A stretch of 50,889 bases of DNA from Bacteroidota bacterium (GTDB lineage: Bacteria; Bacteroidota; Bacteroidia; UKL13-3): assembly GCA_034439655.1 (NCBI GenBank), contig JAWXAU010000173.1, positions 1 to 50,889 on the forward strand, in the 5' to 3' direction. Shown piece by piece: positions 28,103 to 36,272 of the stretch (the first letter of the stretch is position 1; each line of letters starts with the position of its first letter). The notes under the pieces are model-generated. The model was not told the DNA's origin. It ran no database searches and worked only from the letters and a program-made list of their open reading frames with translations. The translations under genes and the position numbers were made by a program.

Positions 28103-28621
28103 TTATTTCTTTACTACCAAGTCCATTCCGCACTTAGGACATTTGCCAGGCTTGTCCCTTATAATTTCAGGATGCATGGAGCAAGTATATACAATAGCTT
28201 TTGCCTTTTTTTCCTTAGGGTCATCCTTTACAGCTTTCTCAGACGATGCCATATCGCACATTCCTTTCATGGATTTCATCACATTGGTATGTGATTTCAT
28301 GCACCCCATCATCATATCACATTTCGACTCATCCATATTACACATTTCCATGGTTTTGCCCATCATCATTTTGCACATGCTTGTATCGTCTTTGCACCCG
28401 CTCATCATCTTGTCCATCATCATTTGTTTGCAATTATCATCATGCATCATTGCGTCCACCATTTCTTTAGCGTAGATCGGATCTTTAACCATGGTCGACA
28501 TAATTTTGGTTCTGTGAGAATCATCCTTTAGGCTTTGATCAGGCGATTGACTTGAATTGCAGGCAGTAAGTAAAACCATTGCCGACGCAAAAAAGATTGC
28601 TAAAATTGTTAACTTTTTCAT
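28103..28621 (-). CDS. Met/Cys-rich lipoprotein with C-terminal heavy-metal-binding domain
   Basis: This 172-residue protein has a lipobox (LLTAC, Cys21). Residues 41-124 hold 25 Met and 7 Cys, with three CxxMMM-type units (from Cys64, Cys83 and Cys101). The C-terminus is a heavy-metal-binding domain, YTCSMHPEI followed by PGKCPKCGMDL (146-167). Met and Cys clusters of this kind bind Cu(I), so a periplasmic copper sponge or carrier is likely. The gene has long noncoding sequence on both sides, so it may be monocistronic. Two 11-base direct repeats lie upstream. Confidence 0.82.
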   Translation of the reverse strand: MKKLTILAIFFASAMVLLTACNSSQSPDQSLKDDSHRTKIMSTMVKDPIYAKEMVDAMMHDDNCKQMMMDKMMSGCKDDTSMCKMMMGKTMEMCNMDESKCDMMMGCMKSHTNVMKSMKGMCDMASSEKAVKDDPKEKKAKAIVYTCSMHPEIIRDKPGKCPKCGMDLVVKK

Positions 28622-28962
28622 TTTTTGTTTTTTGTTTAAATTTTGTGATTTGATATAAATATTTCAAGGGTAAAGGTGACTGTTTTTTGAGAGAATAAGT
28701 TACACATTTTAAGAAATAAGTTACATAATTACCATATTGATAGTATTGACTTGTATTTATTATTTCTTTGGTGCTTCCACGAGTACGCATTTGCTTTCGC
28801 ATGGGTTATAAGCATTAAGGTGTTTTTTATCTTTTTAATCATATTAATTTAAAGTGATTATTTGCAGCGATCATTAAAAAAATAATTATGCATTTGCTAA
28901 AGTACTTTAAAGATTTTTACAACTTGTTTGATTTACGAGTATTTAAGATTTGCACTTTCACC
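28622..28962. other. 341-base intergenic region with direct repeats
   Basis: No gene is seen here. The only structure I can support is the pair of 11-base direct repeats at 28694-28725, described separately. The rest is AT-rich without a clear -7 element or terminator. Confidence 0.5.
28694..28725. promoter_or_regulatory. Tandem 11-base direct repeats, possible AraC-type operator
   Basis: AATAAGTTACA occurs at 28694-28704 and again at 28715-28725. The repeats start 21 bases apart, two helical turns, which is the spacing of AraC-family half-sites. They lie 73-104 bases upstream of the Met/Cys-rich lipoprotein start, within range for activator binding. The AraC-type gene at 30171-30731 is the natural candidate regulator. 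Confidence 0.45.
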
Positions 28963-29679
28963 TTAAATTATCATTAGCATTACAGCACTCATCGCTATCA
29001 TTAAAGCATCTTCTATAATAGTTACTGTACTCATGGGCAAATTAAAGACGGCACCTAAGCACGCACACTTAATCTTTTGTTTATTCAATACGCTTTGCAA
29101 AACGCCAATGATACTTATACTCATAATAATGAGTGTGCTTATATTTGTAATAAATGGATTGAAATCGATGGTGTAAGCGATACCTAAAAACAATTCAATA
29201 AATGCATATATATATCCCCACTGTTTTACCTGTTTTGCAATGATATCATACATAGAATAGCTTTCGGCAAATCCTTTAAGGTCAAGAAATTTAAAAAAGG
29301 AAAATGTGAGAAAAAACCCCGCCATAAAGGTATTCATAAAGTGCATCCAATGAATTTCATTATTCATTTGTGCCGATACGAATGATATAAATGTGATGAA
29401 TGCAAAAATCAAAAGCAATGGTTTGTAAGTCGCGAACCAATTCTTTGCTTCATCTTCTTTCATAGCTGTACTGTCTTCCGTAATTATATACTTTTTATCA
29501 GGACTGATTGCTTCTTGCAACGCATTTGTTGAAATGTGCTTACTCATTTCAATCGTTGCTTGTTTATTTTCTAACGAAATTTCTGCAGAAATTATATCTT
29601 GCAGTTTAAGTAATTGACTTTTTACAGTTGCAACACAACTGCCGCAAGTCATTCCTGTGATATGATAAGTATGTGTCAT
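28963..29679 (-). CDS. HMA-domain membrane protein with MauE/DoxX-like four-helix region
   Basis: This 238-residue protein starts with a heavy-metal-associated domain (HITGMTCGSC, residues about 6-15). From about 75 on it has several hydrophobic helices, including FAFITFISFVSA and IYAFIELFLGIAY, resembling MauE/DoxX-type membrane proteins. A CxC-type pair (KCACLGAVF) near residue 205 could bind metal or carry redox chemistry. I chose the ATG at 29679, as the longer frame from 29724 adds 15 residues before the HMA fold. It probably moves or senses copper across the inner membrane. It lies downstream of the Cys-rich copper protein gene, separated by 71 bases. Confidence 0.82.
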   Translation of the reverse strand: MTHTYHITGMTCGSCVATVKSQLLKLQDIISAEISLENKQATIEMSKHISTNALQEAISPDKKYIITEDSTAMKEDEAKNWFATYKPLLLIFAFITFISFVSAQMNNEIHWMHFMNTFMAGFFLTFSFFKFLDLKGFAESYSMYDIIAKQVKQWGYIYAFIELFLGIAYTIDFNPFITNISTLIIMSISIIGVLQSVLNKQKIKCACLGAVFNLPMSTVTIIEDALMIAMSAVMLMII

Positions 29680-29750
29680 TATTATAGAAAGTAATTGATA
29701 AAATAAAAATTGCAAGGCAGACAATAAGCCAGCCTTACAATTTTTTTAAT

Positions 29751-30071
29751 TTACATGCTTGCACATGCTTCAGCACATTTTTTACAAGCTGCTGCACATC
29801 TTTTACAACAATCATGTGCCGATAGTTTTTCGCATTCTGCAGCACAAGCGTTACAAATTTCTGCACAAAGTTTACAAAGAGCTTTTGTAAATTCTGAACC
29901 TCTTGCTTCAAACCTTGCACATAAAGCACAGATGTCAGCACAATCGCGGCACAAAGCAATACATTTTAAATGGTCTTTGTCGTTCATGCCAATGCAATGC
30001 GTGGCACAACTTTCACATTCGATTACACATGCCAAGCATGCGTCAATACATTTACTGTTGGAATTTTCCAT
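29751..30071 (-). CDS. Four-helix bundle copper-binding protein (Csp/DUF326-like)
   Basis: This 106-residue protein contains 22 cysteines in CxxxC and CxxC spacing along predicted helices, such as CLACVIECESC and CAAACKKCAEAC. This is the pattern of copper storage proteins (Csp) and DUF326 four-helix bundles, which hold many Cu(I) ions inside the bundle. No signal peptide is visible, so the protein is likely cytosolic, like Csp3. Palindromes upstream at 30089-30106 and 30140-30157 may be operators. It sits between the AraC-type regulator and the HMA membrane protein. Confidence 0.9.
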   Translation of the reverse strand: MENSNSKCIDACLACVIECESCATHCIGMNDKDHLKCIALCRDCADICALCARFEARGSEFTKALCKLCAEICNACAAECEKLSAHDCCKRCAAACKKCAEACASM

Positions 30072-30088
30072 AATAAAATTTATTTAGT

Positions 30089-30106
30089 GTGAACAATGTT
30101 ATTCAC
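30089..30106. promoter_or_regulatory. Palindrome upstream of the Cys-rich copper protein
   Basis: GTGAA-N8-TTCAC lies 17 bases upstream of the start codon and just downstream of a -7-like CACTTTTG (minus strand, 30111-30118). That position suits a repressor operator. I do not recognise the regulator. Confidence 0.35.
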
Positions 30107-30139
30107 GCTGCAAAAGTGAGAAAATATCCAGCATTAAAT

Positions 30140-30157
30140 ATTACACAATTTTGTAAT
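30140..30157. promoter_or_regulatory. Second palindrome upstream of the Cys-rich copper protein
   Basis: ATTACA-N6-TGTAAT forms an 18-base palindrome with an AATT centre, about 70-85 bases upstream of the start. It also lies 14 bases past the end of the AraC-type gene. It shares TTACA with the direct repeats at 28694-28725, though in inverted arrangement. Confidence 0.3.
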
Positions 30158-30170
30158 TAATGTATAACAT

Positions 30171-30731
30171 TTACAGTTCTTCAATATTCTGTCGTGTATG
30201 CTCTTTCAACGATTTATATACGGTTGGGGTCAGTCCAGTTATTTTCTTAAATTGATTTGAAAGATAAGCCTGCGAACTATATCCCAATCTGTCGGAAATT
30301 TCTGTAAGTGACAGTTCGTCATATATCAATAGTTCCTTGGCTTTTTCTATTTTTTGGGTAATAAAATATTTTTCGATGGTAGTTCCCGCCGCTTCTGAAA
30401 ACAAGTTGCTCAAATAATGATAATCATAGTTTAATTTCTGAGCTATGTGGTTGGACAGATTTATACGCATGTTTTCATCATTATGATGTACCAATTCAAT
30501 AATTGAATTTTTTATTTTTTCAATCAACCTCCCTTTCTTATCATCAATAATCTCAAATCCTACTGACAACAATGATTGGTTAAGTTTAGATTTCATGGGT
30601 ACATCAAGTTCTTCCATAATCTCCACTTCGCCCAATTCGAGATAAAGAAAGTGCAGTCCAAATTTTTCCAACTCAGCTTTCACTGCCATTTTGCAACGGC
30701 TGCATACCATATTTTTAATATATAGTTTCAT
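30171..30731 (-). CDS. AraC-family regulator with HMA-like metal-binding N-terminus
   Basis: This 186-residue protein has an HMA-like segment at its N-terminus with CSRC (10-13) in NMVCSRCKMAV, followed by strands and helices to about 70. The C-terminal half is an AraC/XylS DNA-binding domain with two helix-turn-helix units, including LSLTEISDRLGYSSQAYLSNQFK and KITGLTP. Direct metal sensing by the CxxC is inferred: a Cu(I)-bound form would switch on the surrounding copper genes. Other metals such as Zn or Hg are possible. It stands alone, 70 bases after the TlpA-like gene. Confidence 0.85.
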   Translation of the reverse strand: MKLYIKNMVCSRCKMAVKAELEKFGLHFLYLELGEVEIMEELDVPMKSKLNQSLLSVGFEIIDDKKGRLIEKIKNSIIELVHHNDENMRINLSNHIAQKLNYDYHYLSNLFSEAAGTTIEKYFITQKIEKAKELLIYDELSLTEISDRLGYSSQAYLSNQFKKITGLTPTVYKSLKEHTRQNIEEL

Positions 30732-30801
30732 GTGGTTCTAAATCTCTGTTTACTAAAATGCTTATATGCCTGATTCTTCTTCAACCTAATTTATATTAAA
30801 G

Positions 30802-31344
30802 TTAATTACCTAGAATTTTTTCACCCCTACTTAATTTTTTCACAAGTTCATATAATATTGTTTCATCACCTGCTAAATACGCACCTTTTTCCCATACTAT
30901 ATTTCCAGTACTATCGAGCAAGTATGTGTAAGGACAAAATCCTATATTCATTGCTCTTTTGAAATCTTGATTTACATCTTTATAAACTTCATATTCCCAA
31001 CCTCTTGATTTCACAACAGACTCAACAGTTCCAATTGTTCTTGGTCCATCAATAGAAATGGCAATTAATTTAACTCCAGTTTCTTTCTGCCATTGTTCAT
31101 ATTGATCTGAAATTGCATCTAATTCATTAATACATGGTTTGCAAGTCGTTTCCCAAATACTAATAATAATGGGTTTCCCATTATTAGAAATACTCGCAGT
31201 ATTATATGTTTTACCATCCAATGTTCTTACATCCGTTGATGCAATTTTTTTAAGAGGTGTTTGATAAATAAAAGGATTAGCAAATGCTGTTATAGCAATA
31301 TATAATATAATAAGAATAACAGAAGTTTGGGTTGTAATTTTCAT
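30802..31344 (-). CDS. TlpA/ResA-like thioredoxin-fold protein
   Basis: This 180-residue exported protein has an N-terminal signal or anchor, then a thioredoxin fold with the active site CKPC in WETTCKPCINELD. The cis-proline region reads FCPYTYLLD. Such proteins reduce disulfides in periplasmic metal-binding or cytochrome maturation partners. The start overlaps the upstream outer-membrane protein gene by 4 bases (ATGA), showing translational coupling. In this operon it may keep CxxC motifs of copper proteins reduced. Confidence 0.85.
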   Translation of the reverse strand: MKITTQTSVILIILYIAITAFANPFIYQTPLKKIASTDVRTLDGKTYNTASISNNGKPIIISIWETTCKPCINELDAISDQYEQWQKETGVKLIAISIDGPRTIGTVESVVKSRGWEYEVYKDVNQDFKRAMNIGFCPYTYLLDSTGNIVWEKGAYLAGDETILYELVKKLSRGEKILGN

Positions 31345-32171
31345 TTATAAGCATTGAAAATATTGTATTCAAATCGTATTAATATACTTTGGTTGTTGAT
31401 TCGGAGCATATTCCCTGCTAATTGTCTTTTATAAGCCATCTCCAATCGCATGCGACTGTTTATAATAAACTGTATCGCAGGTGCCATGTCTATATAGTGT
31501 TCGGCCGTTTGTGGATTGGTTTTTCCCAGCATTTCAAAATATAAATTAATGTTAGTTTGTCGATAATTTTTATATTTGAACGGGAACAATAAATATCCTG
31601 CTGAAAAAGAATAATTGTAAGCACAGCTTGGCTGTGATGGCTTTAACTTATATTTTAAATTATTGATGCTGTGGTTATATCCACCCGTAAAAGAAAGAGC
31701 AAATTTATGCAACAATTGCGTAGCGATAATGCCCCCAGCAAATCCTGAATTATCGCCTTGCAAATTTATATCATTATACTGAATGTCATTACTAATTACA
31801 GCGGCTTTAGCATAAGCTGCCATCCGAAAATGGCTTTGTACATTATCCTTTGATAGGAAACGAAACTTAGTATAAAGATTAATCCCCTCAAACTTATAAT
31901 ACGACTGATGAAAAGTACCCGAAAACATACTGAAGTGAAACATCCATTTCTTACTTAACCCTAGCATAACTTCTGCGTTTTGCCTAAACATATACCGTTT
32001 ATTATCTACTCCATACAACGCATTGCGGTAAGGTGGCATTATTTCATTGTTTAGCCTAAATCCGATTGATTTCGAGGGCATATTACTGGCAGGCTCTGAT
32101 GATACATATAGCTCTTGTCCATTTATTGCAAATGAGATTGATAGCAGTAATAAAAACAAAAGTATTTTCAT
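31341..32171 (-). CDS. Predicted outer-membrane beta-barrel protein of the copper operon
   Basis: This 276-residue protein has a cleavable signal peptide ending INGQ and a run of short amphipathic, aromatic-rich strands. Its final strand ends in FEYNIFNAYK, which is consistent with an outer-membrane beta-barrel. I know of no precise family name. It lies 1 base after the HMA-protein gene and overlaps the thioredoxin gene by 4 bases, so it is in the same operon. A role in copper passage across or reporting at the outer membrane is inferred only from neighbours. Confidence 0.6.
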   Translation of the reverse strand: MKILLFLLLLSISFAINGQELYVSSEPASNMPSKSIGFRLNNEIMPPYRNALYGVDNKRYMFRQNAEVMLGLSKKWMFHFSMFSGTFHQSYYKFEGINLYTKFRFLSKDNVQSHFRMAAYAKAAVISNDIQYNDINLQGDNSGFAGGIIATQLLHKFALSFTGGYNHSINNLKYKLKPSQPSCAYNYSFSAGYLLFPFKYKNYRQTNINLYFEMLGKTNPQTAEHYIDMAPAIQFIINSRMRLEMAYKRQLAGNMLRINNQSILIRFEYNIFNAYK

Positions 32172-32172
32172 A

Positions 32173-32709
32173 TTATAAAACTATTATATGATATACATGA
32201 GTTATAATGCGTGTGTTTCCTGCTTGCTCAGAAGTATGATTGTCTATTACTTTCCTATACTTTTTATATTCCTTATCTGACACAAAGCCTTTATCAATAA
32301 GTTTTAGCTTCGTATTGCCATTTAATATTCTAGACTTCAAATTTATGAAATGGTATAAAGAATTTTGATAATACAGGTGATAATTGTTATCCACCTTCAA
32401 ACTGTCAAAATGAAAAGTAAGGACTAAAGAAGCTACAGAAAATCCAGCATCCTCCACTTTCTTTTTAATTAACGTAAAGTCAATAACAGAATCTTTTTTG
32501 AAACTCAGTAAAAAAGTGGTATGGTTCAAATCAGTACCTATGGTGTCGATAAATGGAACTGATTGCAGTTGCTTTTGTGTGGCAAACGAGCACATGGAAC
32601 ATGTTAAACCGCTTGCTACTAGTTCCGCTTTCACAAATTGAGCATGAGCCGAAATTTGTGCTATAATAAATATACAAATAAGAATTAATTTTGCTATACA
32701 CCTTTTCAT
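32173..32709 (-). CDS. Secreted HMA-domain protein
   Basis: This 178-residue protein has a signal peptide ending SAHAQ and a heavy-metal-associated domain with GLTCSMC (about 34-40). The C-terminal half (about 100-178) is unlike any family I recognise, and ends VYHIIVL. The HMA fold binds a single Cu(I) through its two cysteines and passes it on. It lies 6 bases downstream of the HMA-DUF3347 gene and 1 base before the outer-membrane protein gene, in one operon. Confidence 0.8.
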   Translation of the reverse strand: MKRCIAKLILICIFIIAQISAHAQFVKAELVASGLTCSMCSFATQKQLQSVPFIDTIGTDLNHTTFLLSFKKDSVIDFTLIKKKVEDAGFSVASLVLTFHFDSLKVDNNYHLYYQNSLYHFINLKSRILNGNTKLKLIDKGFVSDKEYKKYRKVIDNHTSEQAGNTRIITHVYHIIVL

Positions 32710-32715
32710 TATATT

Positions 32716-33585
32716 TTACTTAATAATTGTTGCCTGTACTTTACCACAAGTAAGCATTTGCTTGCCAAAATATGGGTTCACAATAGGTTTCTGCAAACTC
32801 AACCAGGTAGCACCTTTGCCGCCATCAGCCATCGGGCAAAAATCATAATAAACAGTTGTGTCCATTTTTATTACTTTCATTACTTCATACATATTTTTCG
32901 AAAGTGCAATAAAGTGTTCCCGTTGGTGATCCACTTTTTCCACTCCTTTTATATGTTCCGCATCATACGAAAGTAGTTTTTCATATTTCATCCAAACTAT
33001 ATGTTGTGCAGCGGTTAACTTTTCCATAGGTAATTTATATATTGCATCATATAATATTTTTGCTTTATTGCTTGCTGCCACTCCATCATCTTTAGTTAAT
33101 GCATCTTTCAATGCAAAATAAGCGTCATACACTTCCGCTATAGGATTGGCGGGAGCTGTAGCTTTAACAATTGTATCTATCACAGTTTGTTTGGTAGTGT
33201 CGTCCATTGCCATTTTTGTATCAGATTTAACAATAGCTTTTGTTGTACTACTTTTTCTTTCATATTGGCAACAACCAGGAAGTTTCGCATACGCTTCATC
33301 AGGAGCAATATACTTTTCATTGTCATATCCTGCATAAGCAATTCGTTTTAAGATTTCATCAGTATTGGTCTTTTTACTATTAAAAGTTAAGGTTGCTATT
33401 TTGGTGTTTTCATCCCAAACAGCTTTGGCGAGGCTTTTTTCGTAAGCAGCTTTCTCTATTCGCACTTTACACATTTCACAATTCCCATATATTTTATGAG
33501 TTTCTGTTTTCGGATTTTTTATCTTTGCTTCGCAGCTATAACAGGTGAAGGATAATAATAATATTATTATATTTATAATTTTCAT
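32716..33585 (-). CDS. HMA-DUF3347 two-domain copper-handling lipoprotein
   Basis: This 289-residue protein has a signal with a possible lipobox (TCYSC). An HMA domain with GNCEMCKVRIE follows at about 34-44 and runs to about 95, with GCCQ soon after. From about 145 it is a DUF3347 domain, with the family ending YDFCPMA, GATWLS, NPYFGKQMLTCG. DUF3347 is common in Bacteroidota copper and CusB-like efflux contexts. It probably binds copper in the periplasm. It follows the small heavy-metal-binding lipoprotein gene by 14 bases. Confidence 0.85.
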   Translation of the reverse strand: MKIINIIILLLSFTCYSCEAKIKNPKTETHKIYGNCEMCKVRIEKAAYEKSLAKAVWDENTKIATLTFNSKKTNTDEILKRIAYAGYDNEKYIAPDEAYAKLPGCCQYERKSSTTKAIVKSDTKMAMDDTTKQTVIDTIVKATAPANPIAEVYDAYFALKDALTKDDGVAASNKAKILYDAIYKLPMEKLTAAQHIVWMKYEKLLSYDAEHIKGVEKVDHQREHFIALSKNMYEVMKVIKMDTTVYYDFCPMADGGKGATWLSLQKPIVNPYFGKQMLTCGKVQATIIK

Positions 33586-33599
33586 GATGTTTATTTATT

Positions 33600-33812
33600 T
33601 TATTGTTGTTTTAAGGTATCAATTACTGTGCTGTCATTTTCTACTTCATTTAATTCCATTTTACATACGGGGCAATTACCTGATTTCGTATAGTTTTTTG
33701 CACCCTCACAATCCATGGGACAATGATAGAGAAGAGGTTTTCCAGTATTGCTATTACTGGAACTGCAAGCAATCGTTAAGCTTATTATAGTGAAGATGAT
33801 TATTAATTTCAT
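33600..33812 (-). CDS. Small heavy-metal-binding lipoprotein
   Basis: This 70-residue lipoprotein (lipobox TIAC) has a heavy-metal-binding domain: YHCPMDCEG followed by GNCPVCKMEL. The same zinc-ribbon-like motif ends the Met-rich lipoprotein at 28103-28621. It overlaps the T9SS protein gene upstream by 4 bases, so the genes are translationally coupled. Probably a periplasmic copper carrier or donor domain. Confidence 0.8.
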   Translation of the reverse strand: MKLIIIFTIISLTIACSSSNSNTGKPLLYHCPMDCEGAKNYTKSGNCPVCKMELNEVENDSTVIDTLKQQ

Positions 33813-34528
33813 TGTTTAATTAATTGAAGTATTTGAGAAAAATTAGGTCGGCTTAATTTAAGAAAATATATTCCTGGAGTCAGTGAGGTATTATAAATCC
33901 TACAAGATAAATTATTAACTGGTATAATAGGTAATTCAATAGCAATGATATGCCCTAAAACATCAGTTATTTTAGCAGAAATTATTGAAGTAATGTCTAT
34001 TCCGCCAATAGTCCAAAAATCTGTAGAGGGATTTGGGTATGCAGTTAATTGAGCAGGCTCGCTACTATATGCTAAAGCATTAGGGGCAACATAAGTAATA
34101 TTAAATGTGGCTGTATCAGTGTTTGAACCAATCATTAAATCATTAAAGATTAAGAACCGAATAATTGCTGTTCCAGGCATTCCATTAAAATCAAAATGAT
34201 ATTTAAGAAAGCCAATACTGTCTGCATTATTTAAGAAATTATCAAATCGACCACTCTCTGGCACACCGCCCAAGCAAGTGCCATTCATGCAAGCCATAAT
34301 AAACCAATCAGGAGGGATTGAATCACTAATCCTTTGCCATCTGAGATCTGTTATTTTACCACCGCGATTTATAAAAGGTATCTTTGTTTCTTCGTAAAGT
34401 ACAGTATGGCTCGAAGTTATTTTCTTTTCATGTCCTTCAGGGAAAATAATTTGAGTATGACCAATAACTGTCATCAACAACATCGGTTGCAGCACTAAAA
34501 TTTTGTATAGGTACTTGCAGGATATCAT
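33809..34528 (-). CDS. Small T9SS-secreted protein with CxxxxC motif (paralog A)
   Basis: This 239-residue protein has a signal peptide, a single beta-rich domain and a C-terminal T9SS type A sorting domain beginning AYPNPSTDFW. The core reads WQRISDSIPPDWFIMAC, then MNGTC, then PESG. The same layout, W-IS-S-P--W-C-x4-C, occurs in the protein at 36889-37584, so they are paralogs. The CxxxxC pair could bind metal or form a disulfide. It overlaps the multicopper oxidase gene and the next lipoprotein gene by 4 bases each, so it belongs tightly to that operon. Function not known. Confidence 0.75.
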   Translation of the reverse strand: MISCKYLYKILVLQPMLLMTVIGHTQIIFPEGHEKKITSSHTVLYEETKIPFINRGGKITDLRWQRISDSIPPDWFIMACMNGTCLGGVPESGRFDNFLNNADSIGFLKYHFDFNGMPGTAIIRFLIFNDLMIGSNTDTATFNITYVAPNALAYSSEPAQLTAYPNPSTDFWTIGGIDITSIISAKITDVLGHIIAIELPIIPVNNLSCRIYNTSLTPGIYFLKLSRPNFSQILQLIKQ

Positions 34529-36255
34529 TGTTGTTTAATAAATTTTTGAGTAAGGAAAATGGTATGTGTTTTTATTTGGATAAAATATATTCCGTTGGCT
34601 AAATCATCAACATCTAAAGTTGTATTTTTGGTGTCGCTAATGTTTTGTTTCAAAACAGTTTCACCTAAAACATTCACTACATTTATTTCTGCAAAAGGAA
34701 ATTCGTTATTGAAATTCAGAAATAAAGTTTTAGAAACAGGATTGGGATACAAATCGAAATTTTGTTTCTTAATATTAACAATGCCTGTTTTAATATTTGT
34801 ATCAATCACCAAAAAACTTCCCATCATGCCATCATCTTCGTGGTGAAGCAGATGACAATGATACATATATGGAATAGTACTATTTGCAAAAGTTTCAAAT
34901 TTCGTAATAAATTTTACACTGTCATCAGGCATTACCAACACAACATCTTTCCACCCTAGTTCAGATGGTGGTGTTGGGACTCCGTTTTTTTCAATTACGT
35001 TAAATTGGATGTCGTGTATGTGAAATGGATGTGCTACCAAAGTATTATTGATAAGCGTCCAAACTTCTGTAGTATTTAAATGTATAGTTTCGTTAATACT
35101 ATCCATATCGAACGTATGGTTATTCATTCCGAAAGGACCTTCCGCTAAATTGGGTGTCTCAAAGGGCAACAATCGAAGGGTATCAAATATTATAGTTCTA
35201 TAATTTGTTGCAGAATTTATATTGAAAGGTATATAAGGAATTAAACTTGTTGGTATTATGGTAACAGGCGTTGCCGTTTGTGTACCTATATTAAGTTGCA
35301 GCAAATTAAAATCAGCACCATTCAAAAAATTGTCGCTGTATTCGTGAATGGTGTCTGCACCAAAACCAACTGTGGCAGCACCATAAATTCCTGTCGGCAA
35401 CTCAGAAGCAAAACTTTTTAGATATATAGTTTGCCCCATCATTCCTGAGAAATTAACCAATATTTCTGCTCTTTCTCCAGGCGATAAACGTAGTCGTGTT
35501 AAGGCTATAGAAGTATCTAGTAAACCACCATCGGTAGCAATTTGATAAAATGTTTGTCCATTGGAAAAACCTATATTATAAGAACGCAAACTACTGCCAT
35601 TTAGTAAACGAAAACGTATAACTTGTGCTGCAGTATTATAATAAGTATTCAAGGTACCATTCACAAAAAGTGCGGTATCCATATTAGTAGCAATAGCAAT
35701 TTGTTTTAGCTCATCAAAAGCTTTACTTTGTATACAAATTGGTATATCATCTACACCATAAGTTCTTGGTAAATTTAGTGCAGCCTCAGCAGCATCTTTA
35801 ACGATAAAAAATCCCGCAATTCCTTTTGAAACCTGGGGGTCTGTTTGTCCTGCACCATGAGGATGATACCAAAATGTTGCCGCATTATTTCGTATTTTAA
35901 ATGATGGACTCCATGTAGTATTTGGTTTAATAATTTGATGCGGCCCTCCATCATTTTCAGGAGCTACATGCAAACCGTGCCAATGCATGGTAGTTTTTAC
36001 GGACAATTCGTTTTTCACATTTAATATAATACTATCTCCCTTATTAGCTATAATAGTAGGTGCTAACCATGTACCGTTTACACCATAAGTGGGAGTTTTA
36101 ATTGTATCATAAAATTTTTGAAAACCACTTTGTACTTTTAGGTTGAAAGTAGTACCTGTTAGTGCAGTTGGGATGTATAATGCATTTTGAGCAAAGCTAG
36201 TTTGGCTTGTGAATACAAGAAAAGTTAAGACTGTGTAAATTGATTTTAATTTCAT
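34525..36255 (-). CDS. T9SS-secreted multicopper oxidase (CueO/bilirubin oxidase-like)
   Basis: This 576-residue protein has a signal peptide (to about 23), three cupredoxin domains and a C-terminal T9SS type A sorting domain (about 495-576). All four copper-ligand motifs are present: HWHG (91-94), WYHPHGAG (129-136), HPFHIHD, and YHCHLLHHEDDGMMG with HCH at 466-468. It therefore should carry T1 and T2/T3 copper and oxidise a substrate with O2. The T9SS tag predicts export to the cell surface, unlike periplasmic CueO. I chose the ATG at 36255, which starts the signal peptide; the in-frame start at 36300 overlaps the methyltransferase gene. Confidence 0.92.
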   Translation of the reverse strand: MKLKSIYTVLTFLVFTSQTSFAQNALYIPTALTGTTFNLKVQSGFQKFYDTIKTPTYGVNGTWLAPTIIANKGDSIILNVKNELSVKTTMHWHGLHVAPENDGGPHQIIKPNTTWSPSFKIRNNAATFWYHPHGAGQTDPQVSKGIAGFFIVKDAAEAALNLPRTYGVDDIPICIQSKAFDELKQIAIATNMDTALFVNGTLNTYYNTAAQVIRFRLLNGSSLRSYNIGFSNGQTFYQIATDGGLLDTSIALTRLRLSPGERAEILVNFSGMMGQTIYLKSFASELPTGIYGAATVGFGADTIHEYSDNFLNGADFNLLQLNIGTQTATPVTIIPTSLIPYIPFNINSATNYRTIIFDTLRLLPFETPNLAEGPFGMNNHTFDMDSINETIHLNTTEVWTLINNTLVAHPFHIHDIQFNVIEKNGVPTPPSELGWKDVVLVMPDDSVKFITKFETFANSTIPYMYHCHLLHHEDDGMMGSFLVIDTNIKTGIVNIKKQNFDLYPNPVSKTLFLNFNNEFPFAEINVVNVLGETVLKQNISDTKNTTLDVDDLANGIYFIQIKTHTIFLTQKFIKQQ

Positions 36256-36272
36256 TGCTGATGAATTTTTTC

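Noticed and set aside
29755-30087. Plus-strand 110-codon open frame opposite the Cys-rich copper protein
   Set aside because: It is the antisense shadow of a strongly patterned Cys-rich gene.
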